A stretch of 64,000 nt of DNA from Leptodontidium sp. MPI-SDFR-AT-0119. Taxonomy: Eukaryota > Ascomycota > Leotiomycetes > Helotiales > Leptodontidiaceae. Positions within the stretch are counted from its first letter, which is position 1, and every line of letters begins with the position of its first letter. The stretch spans positions 2,232,001 through 2,296,000 of the forward strand of contig JAHLEZ010000013.1 in the NCBI GenBank assembly GCA_020726505.1, in the 5' to 3' direction. The translations under genes were made by a program, and so were the position numbers. Shown here piece after piece: positions 56,988-64,000 of the stretch. Under the pieces are notes generated by a model. That model did no database searches. It worked only from the letters and a program-made list of their open reading frames with translations, and was not told the DNA's origin.

Positions 56988-58768
56988 TCAATTCAATGAT
57001 TTTCTATAGTACAAATCAAAGCACTGATTATTATTATAAAGGTTAACTCCACACTACTCACAACCAAAGATAGTTGTCCTCCGAGTAGTATCACGGCTAA
57101 CATTAATAACTCTTTTAGCCAAAGCGACTCTCTTGGTTGGTTACTCGTAATGCCGGCCTCCTTTACATGCCCAACAGTCAGATCTACCTGCCAATTTGAC
57201 CTGTTTATAGAGATAAACAAGTACTTTAAAGGCGTCTTAGGATATGCCTGAATAGCGGCGTTTCCTAGAGCCCGCCAGCGCTTCCAAAGTACTCTCTTTT
57301 ATAAAGGCATCTTTCCCTATGGCTATTAAAGCCTCAATAAGTTACATTCTAAAATCGTCTTGACTCCGGAGATCAATAGTACTATTCTCAACGCCACAGA
57401 ATTGTGTAATTAAGTAATAGTTACTTAAAACGACTAAAAGGATAAACTGATAAAGGCCTTATACGGCACCTCTCCGGAGACGACGTAGGCCGGCGTTATG
57501 ACCCTGTAACTAATCGCCTATATCGACATATCCTATGTTGTGGTTATAGGCGTCGTATAACTAAGGAATCCAAAGGTGCTTTATTGTTTTATCCCCAAAA
57601 GGAACCCGAGAAGTTGTTATATTGCTAGATGTCTTTTTAAGTCGTTTTCTCAGCCGTAATACCTTCTTCGCCCTATCCCAGAATGTCGACATAGCTAGGG
57701 CAAAGGCACTGTCTTTAAAGCCGGTTTGATTAACTATATTTGACTCTGTAAGGAAAGTATAGACGGTTCCCCAAGGCATAGCATTTAGTCCTTTGTCGTT
57801 TGTCTTTAGATCAACCAAATCTTTGACGATTCCAGAGGTAACACGTGCCGTACTAGTTACAGTATAGCCGAGCTTACGGAGATATTTAAAGAGCGATATA
57901 GAGGTAAACAAGTTGTCAAAGTAAACGTGGTAATAAGCCTTTAGAAGGAGACCTAATAAGTGCGGAACCACTAATTGAGTCTTATTGATTTCCTTCGGTT
58001 GTTATACTCCCACGGGTCCTCCGTTTCTCCTTGGCCTATGAAACGCCCATCAGAGAAAAAAACCACACTATATAACTACCTATATCTTGAGACCGGTCGA
58101 AATTGGCTTTCCAGGCACAGTAGTTATAAGTTTAGATCGACTAATATACCGCTTGATAGCCTCATCCACAGCAAGATCTCGGCCAGGTTTCCATATGCGA
58201 GTATTAACGTCTTGAATATACGAGTTCATAGGTTCAACTTAAACTTAAAATTAGCTAAATCTATAAGAGAATAAAAGAGATATTTAACCTTTTCATAATC
58301 GTCTTTCACGGACGGATGTGCTATTCTAAATCTCGTCCGAAGTTCCACAAACCTGTCTCTTAAAAAACACCTAGTAATATCGTGATATAACGTAATTCTC
58401 TTCGTATTCCAATAGTCCTCAAGCTTATTAAGTGGAAAGACTGTCATATAAATCAAAAAGGCAAAGTAGAAGTAGAGCTCCTTGCGGCAAGTAAGAAACC
58501 AGCTCTTAGTTCGACTATTAAGCAAATCCTGAGTCGGCTTTTTATAAGCGTTCGTAGAATTAACCATCCAATCGATCATTTCTGGCGTGTAATACTGTGT
58601 AAATAAGGTAATAGGATCATTTAGAGAGACATCGTCAGGTAAGTTTAGCTCTATGTCAAAATCAGGTATATTTATAGGCTCAAAATGCGTCCTATGAGCC
58701 TGAAGTGGTTTTTGAGTAGGCCTTAGGGTCCCTGCATCGGTGGGGTCTTAAACAGTCGATTCCGGCAT
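56988..58768 (-). pseudogene. piggyBac-type transposase, degraded
   Basis: The minus-strand ATG at 58768 opens MPESTV and hits a TAA at once; the frame then continues through PDFDIELNLPDDVSLNDPIT, PEMIDWMVNSTNAYKKP, CRKELYFYFAFLIYM and KLEDYWNT to a stop at 58226. Next comes WKPGRDLAVDEAIKRYISRS (first catalytic Asp) and GKPISTGLKI in shifted frames. The frame 57971-57561 carries YYHVYFDNLFTS (second Asp), ARVTSGIVKDLVDLK, PWGTVYTFL and VLRLRKRLKKTSS. Then DAYNHNIGYVDIGD (third Asp region) and a C-terminal Cys-rich part (CWACKGG, later GCE-x-CG) reach a TGA at 56988-56990. piggyBac enzymes cut and paste at TTAA. Several stops and frame changes make it dead. Terminal repeats were not identified. 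Confidence 0.85.
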
Positions 58769-60351
58769 TCTTGGATACTTCAAAAATAGGTAATTTAGGT
58801 GGGAAGAAGCTCTTTGTTTACATATTTGTTTACCCGGGCACGGGCCCTGTAGGCCCTGTAATGCGGGGCCACTCTAGCGTGCCGTACAGGGCTAAGCGCT
58901 AAAGGTGACGTGGATGCAGCAGTTAAGGGGATATAGATCGGTACCTCCCAAACATGCACCGTACACAGGAGTTGTGGAGATACCTTGTGGCGATTCATCT
59001 GTTGACATATTGATGGGGTTTGTGGTAGGTACCTTCCTTACCTTGCCCTTCGTTTGGACTTGACGGTGCCGATTGAAAGACGGCCGGGGACCAAGCTAGC
59101 CCCGACTCCCATCCAGCCGCCGCTCGCTACCAACGATTGTTCCTGATAGGCTTGAGCCTTATTCCTGGGCTATTCCCTGGGGGGTCCCGACGATCCCTAG
59201 AGAAGCGAGACCTATCAGTCCTGTTAGAAATATGGGCTGTGCAGCGTAGATCTCAGTACCTGCGTACTTATGATCACGCTGCCCCTATTTCTCCTATTAC
59301 TCTGTACGCTCTCTCAGATAGAATTCTACATGCTTTTCTATCAAGTCCATCCGTCCCTTACCTTGCCTGCCGTCGCTTCTACAGTATCATTCCCAGGGCA
59401 GCCCAGGGGATAAGTGAAGCTTGTTTCGAATTGTGAGAATTCCTAGAACGTTTGTGCCAATCAAGCCGCTCGTTGTCGATTTTGAGGAGGAAATATCGAT
59501 CGAAGCTGTTGCCAAGCTCTCGTGTTTTCTTTTGGCTGGATGAGTTGTCGGATGTTCTTCTCAGGTTTGAGGATCCATGTAGGAATCTTCGTAAAAGAGT
59601 TCCTCAGCTGCCACGATTTGTTGATCTGGTTTGTGTCAATGGTGAAATCTCCTTTGCCTGTGCGTGGCTCTAAGATCATAGCTGCTAGTTGTTGGGATTC
59701 CTAGACTCGGGAACCACGATGTCAGGTAATTGTACGCTTGCCACGTGCCCTTAATCCCGCGCCTCTCCAGCCCAGCCGGGCGGCAGGACCCACTTTTCCA
59801 GGAACCTTCCCCTCGCCTCCCCCCTTCCCTTTCTGGCGATCTGATGATCCGGTGCCAATGCACAACCACCCACATTTCTACTCAAGCGCAGCTCTGCCGC
59901 ATCTAAAGAGGAAGGAATGAATCCCAGATCCAGAAATCTAGGAATCAATCTACTTAGGAATACTGCAGCATGCGCCTCCGGCCTGGGCCAGGGTCAGACA
60001 AGACAGCCAGCCTTATGCTGGCCCCACTCCGACCATAAATAAATGCGCCTCGAACCCCTCCACGTTCTCTTCCTTTTCCTTCCCCTCCTCCATCACCAGC
60101 CATATCGTCGCTCTCCATTCTTTACTCTGCTCTACAGTCATCGATCGTCGTTGTTGTATCGATTGTCTTGTCTGTCTGTTGTCGACATCATCCTTTTCAC
60201 ATCTAATCAACTCACCCACAAGGCAGATTCGCGCCCCGCCCCTTGTCCTCACTCAGCCTTGCCACCGGGGAATCGGCCACAGAGCTGCCAAGTGCTCGTC
60301 AGTCTCTAGCCCAATCGCCCCGCCCCTCTTAGCCTTGCACACGATAACGAA
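58769..60351. other. Intergenic region upstream of the ankyrin/zinc-finger gene
   Basis: No gene is supported; a forward frame of 99 codons at 59137 begins without an ATG and shows no motif. Pyrimidine-rich DNA at 60040-60180 followed by CATC-rich sequence is typical of a fungal promoter and 5' leader for the gene starting at 60352. Confidence 0.45.
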
Positions 60352-63300
60352 ATGATCACATACGAATTCCCCAGCGAATTTGGCCAATCGCAGGAAAGCC
60401 CAGAAGATGATCAATTGGGCGAAGTTTCCACAGAAGACCTGTGGAATCTCGAAAATGCCAAACCTTTTCGGTTCAAGCCCGTAAGCGGGTAGGTTCTCTA
60501 TCAAATCACTTAACCCCCCGCCCCCCACGGCTAGCGTAAAAACAAGATGCTAATTTCTTGAAGCGATTGGTACATCTCATCCGCCAACGGCACCATCAAA
60601 CCGCTGCCCTTGTCGGACTGGTCAGCATCTGCTACAGAAATCAGCTTCACCGCTTGGATGCCTTCTCAAATGACCGATGACAGCATCGACATCTGGAGTC
60701 CGACACTCCGCAAAGCGATCCGTGAGGCATGTCCGGACATTTACGATAACAAAAGCGACACAATCCTTAGCCTTAACAAAATCTGTCGAAACTATGATAG
60801 GCTACATCAATATATCCGCGACAAACAACTGCAAGTCTCGTCTAATGATCAAGTCATGCAAGAGCTCAAACTCTTTGCCTACGCTTTTCTCCAGAGTGCG
60901 GACATTGCCAGATATCTGGGCAATTTTGGCTTCGAAATGCTGTTCGAGAACAAAATTCTCTCCTTATCCCATTGGGAGGATCTACAGCAGGTGGCCTTTG
61001 AGAGAGACTTGGACTTACTGGACAAGGCCTTCGACGCTGCTGAGGAGAAGGCAGCTAAAGAGGAGATCACTGGAGAAGTGGAAGCAATAAATGAGATACC
61101 GAAGGGTGTCTCTCACTCGGCCTTTTTGCCAGAGGCCACCGACGTGGAGGCCCGCGACGACCATCTATTCTACTCTGTCGGGGGTGAGAGGTCATCCACC
61201 AAAGAAGAAGCCAGAGAGAAAAAAGCCTTTGGATGGAGAGATATACTTATCAATTTCTATTCATACCGGATTGGGCTTCGAAAGATGCTAGCTCCTGAGT
61301 TACCAACCAGTTTTCGACTCATGACTCCGGACGAGGAACAACGATATCAACAACGCGTCAGCTTTGAAAATGCCGAAAAAGTTCTCCGAGTTGTCTCCTG
61401 CAAGTTCGACAAACTCGCCGAAAAATGCCTTGCCGAAAATGGATATTCCGGATTCAAAGAGCGATCCGTAGAGTTGGCACTTCGACAGGGAGATTTCGAT
61501 ACAGTCAGATTTCTACAGCGGGTACAATTTCCAATGAGAGAGGCAGTGTCCATGGGTGATCTGGGCTTTGTCCAGCGGTTGGTCAGCTACGAGGTCGATC
61601 CAAATGATGGGCCGTACTTCATGGAGAGGCCATTTCAGACGGCTATCATGGATGGGAAACTGGAGATAGCCCGATATCTTCTATGTCGGTGTAACATCAC
61701 CGACCTTGGCAGTTTGCGGGCTCCCTTGTACATGGCCCTTCGAAGGGGCAGTCTGGAGGACGTACAAGCGATACTCAACGGACCGAGGACATTAACTGCT
61801 GATGATGTCAACGGACCTTCGGCCACAATGATGCAGGGTCTGCGCGAGAATCTCAAAGTCGAGCACGAGTCCTTCTTGGCAGCAAGTTTGAACCTCAATG
61901 CATCTCCTGGGCTCAAAATCCTGGGCGACCAGCTCAAAGATCGCCGTACCCTGTGGAAGATGGGCATAACAGCCATGCGACGTCTGCGAAAAGATCGTGC
62001 TCCGTCAGACTTTCGGCAAGTCATTAGCCTGCTTCTTGTGTCTAGTTCGATGCGAAAGACTACCTCTATCGAAGAGTTTGGGGATTATGATGCTTTCCTC
62101 ATGGATTTAAGGAGGTGGCGATTCCTTGCTGTCGAGGAGTCCCGCAGAGGCGTATTTGATGAACTTGTTCTTTCCCTCTGGGGCCAAGAAATGCAACCCC
62201 TTAACGGGCAAGTTGAAGACTTTGGAAACGACATGGACTTCTTTCGTGCTTTTGCCAGACAGTTTGCGGAAATAGCTCAGTCTCCACCGGCGACTCACAA
62301 CACTGCTGTGTATGAAACGACAGGGACTGACCAGAATGGAACCAATCCTGCTTCTGATGGAGCAAGCGAACTCCCAGAACCTGAAGCTCAAACTAGTGAC
62401 AAGGGTCCGGTTCCTGCACCAGAGCTCCAGGAAGAGAGTAGATCCTGCACAGTCGCAGCTTATCTTCGACTGGGAGCAATATTTTGTTTCTTTATGGCAG
62501 GTCTTCTTGGTATGTGACTTTGCTTTATATAGACTGATCTTGAGCTAAAACTGAGGGTAGTGTTTCAAGGCTATTGCTTGCACGGACATGCTTTGCAATA
62601 CCCAGGAAGATTCTCTTCTTTGATCGACGCGTTTTACGTTGCTCCTATGCAGCTTGAAACTCCGTCGTGGATTAGTTTTCCATCGTTTGTGGAGGAGGCA
62701 AGAAGTAAGATTCAAGATGGCAGAATTCGGACAGTGGCCGAGCTTGACAACTTCATGTATCACAAGGTAAACCCCGCGATGAAAAACTCTAAATATACGC
62801 TGACGGTTTCCGGATAGGCGTTGTCATCGATGCCTTTGAATGAGGCGTGGGATCAGTCATTGATGCGCAAAGTCATTGAGACTGGATCGGTCTTTTTGAG
62901 ATCAGCTCTGAAGCACTGGACGATGCAGAAGAGCCTCACTTACATGGCTGTGTACCATGGCCTACAACCTACCCTCCTCTCCTTGTCTGGCTGCATCAAG
63001 TCCAATCCCACTTCGTCAATATCTGCGGATCTTCGACTGTTGTCCAACTCGATGCGAGAAGTTGTTCACTACCCCCGCGGCGGGATCTCGACCCCGATCT
63101 CAATGCAAACACCGGGCATTTCTAAGAGCCCTAATGTGACCCCTGGTGGCAGCGGAGAGATGGCGCAAACTGTCTCTCCGGCGCATGCTAATACTGATGG
63201 TGACGTATCATCTTGGTCGCCACAGGCTTGGTCGCCGGTGACAAGTCGGCCTGTTCCACGGCCAAAGCCTTCGCAGCATTTGCGGCCTTCGTCTATTACC

Positions 63301-63606
63301 CAGCCAAGAAAGCACAATAATAGGGTCCAGAAGCCGCCAGGCGCCGAGGATCGAAGGACTTGCCCCAAATGCGGCAAGGTCCTTGCGACGGTCACTAATA
63401 AAAACCGGCATGTTATCGACAAACACCCCGAGAGTCCGGGGCAGGAACGGGCGGCAGCAGGTTCGCCAGCAGGGGCGACGGTACCGATCTTTCACTTCTG
63501 TCGGTTCCAGTGTGGGGCGAGATATGCGCAGGCGAGGAATCGTAATGATCACGAGAAGAAGGTTTGTAAGAGGAGGAGCGATACCTACGATGCTGGGCAA
63601 GGGTAA
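60352..63606 (+). CDS. Large protein with ankyrin-like repeats and C-terminal zinc fingers
   Basis: Four exons fit exactly by frame and splice signals: 60352-60488, 60564-62509, 62561-62766 and 62818-63606, for 1025 residues. Introns: GTAGGT...AAG (75 nt), GTATGT...TAG (51 nt) and GTAAAC...TAG (51 nt). Residues about 348-445 hold ankyrin-like helical pairs (SVELALRQGDFDTVRFLQRV, AIMDGKLEIARYLL, APLYMALRRGSLEDVQAIL). A short hydrophobic stretch (LRLGAIFCFFMAGLLV) is at about 681-697. A Pro/Ser-rich linker (about 850-930) leads to a C2H2 finger (Cys945, Cys948, His961, His966) and a second C2HC-type finger (Cys991, Cys995, His1008, Cys1013), followed by a basic end. The fingers suggest nucleic-acid or protein binding; the ankyrin part suggests a binding partner. 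No stops or frame breaks occur, so the gene seems functional. No specific family is recognised. Confidence 0.8.
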
Positions 63607-64000
63607 ATGCAACGGGAGTGAAGGGTTTCTGGGTTCTCGGGCGTCGGACTCGGAGTCCAGAGTAATGACGAATGATACCATGGTGCATGCGGGTCTTTCT
63701 AGTATTGGCATAGGGTTTGGGGGTTGTAACCTTACTTTTGTGGTTCGTGATTGACTTTATGAGGCGGAAAGGCAGGTAGGCGTGTTTATGAAAAAAAAAG
63801 GGACTTTATGTTTCGTTTTAGAGTTTTATTTACAGATACTTCTTTATATTAAACGTTAGGATTTTTACCTTTTTTTTTCCTCCCGAAGCCTTACCGTCGT
63901 TTAATTACTTTTTGAATTCGAATATTAATAATTTATTATAACTTTAATTAAAAGTTATAAGTATATTTAAAAACATAATATAAAGTTATTAATTAAATGA
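63607..64000. other. 3' flank, becoming AT-rich
   Basis: The gene's 3' region is followed from about 63840 by AT-rich sequence resembling the mutated repeats elsewhere in the window; no feature is resolved before the window ends. Confidence 0.4.

Noticed and set aside
59137..59436. 99-codon forward ORF upstream of the ankyrin/zinc-finger gene
   Set aside because: It starts without an ATG, overlaps many frames on both strands, and has no motif.

Overview
The window looks like the accessory, transposon-rich part of a filamentous ascomycete (Pezizomycotina) chromosome. The evidence is short GTAAGT/GTATGT-type introns of about 50-75 nt, fungal-only gene families (HET-domain protein, NACHT/ankyrin NLR, But2-domain secreted protein, DUF7025-type AAA protein), and several old transposons in which Gln and Trp codons have become TAA/TAG in very AT-rich DNA, as left by repeat-induced point mutation (RIP). 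The species cannot be told from the sequence alone. No rRNA, tRNA or CRISPR array was recognised.

Layout. 1-3145: remains of a pogo-like DDE transposase and of a Ty1/copia integrase. 3154-14341: one hAT element with terminal repeats and a perfect 8-bp target duplication, split inside a coding exon by a complete RIP-mutated gypsy LTR retrotransposon (4677-12319, 249-bp LTRs, 5-bp duplication). 14350-20400: little recognisable, then an intact MYND-finger gene (17052-17807), a solo LTR, a Helitron helicase fragment, a second hAT fragment and a scrap of an NLR-like N-terminal domain. 20929-24291: a broken Ulp1/C48-type cysteine protease gene, a LINE reverse-transcriptase fragment and a short piece resembling a solute-binding protein. 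24425-25000: an intact secreted But2-domain gene. 27480-30681: an NLR pseudogene broken by frameshifts, an 11-bp tandem duplication and a solo LTR. 31296-33020: a terminal-inverted-repeat element with a nested solo LTR, plus another solo LTR. 34648-36145: a broken HET gene. 37368-38579: the N-terminal exon of an AAA-type gene, cut off by a full-length LINE (38626 to about 44470) whose two ORFs are open. 46261-51256: a RIP-mutated, 5'-truncated gypsy element carrying two later insertions. 51257-56987: AT-rich decayed DNA. 56988-58768: a degraded piggyBac transposase. 60352-63606: a well-formed four-exon gene for a protein of about 1025 residues with ankyrin-like repeats and two C-terminal zinc fingers.

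How it fits together. There is no operon-like functional unit. The region reads as a graveyard for self-recognition and cell-death type genes (NLR, HET, NLR-like N-terminal fragment, Ulp1-like protease) and for most major transposon groups (pogo, copia, gypsy, hAT, Helitron, LINE, piggyBac). Target duplications give a relative order: hAT before gypsy 1; NLR before its solo LTR; gypsy 2 before its LINE-derived and LTR insertions. The LINE with open ORFs is probably the youngest large insertion. Only three protein genes look complete: the MYND protein, the But2 protein and the ankyrin/zinc-finger protein.
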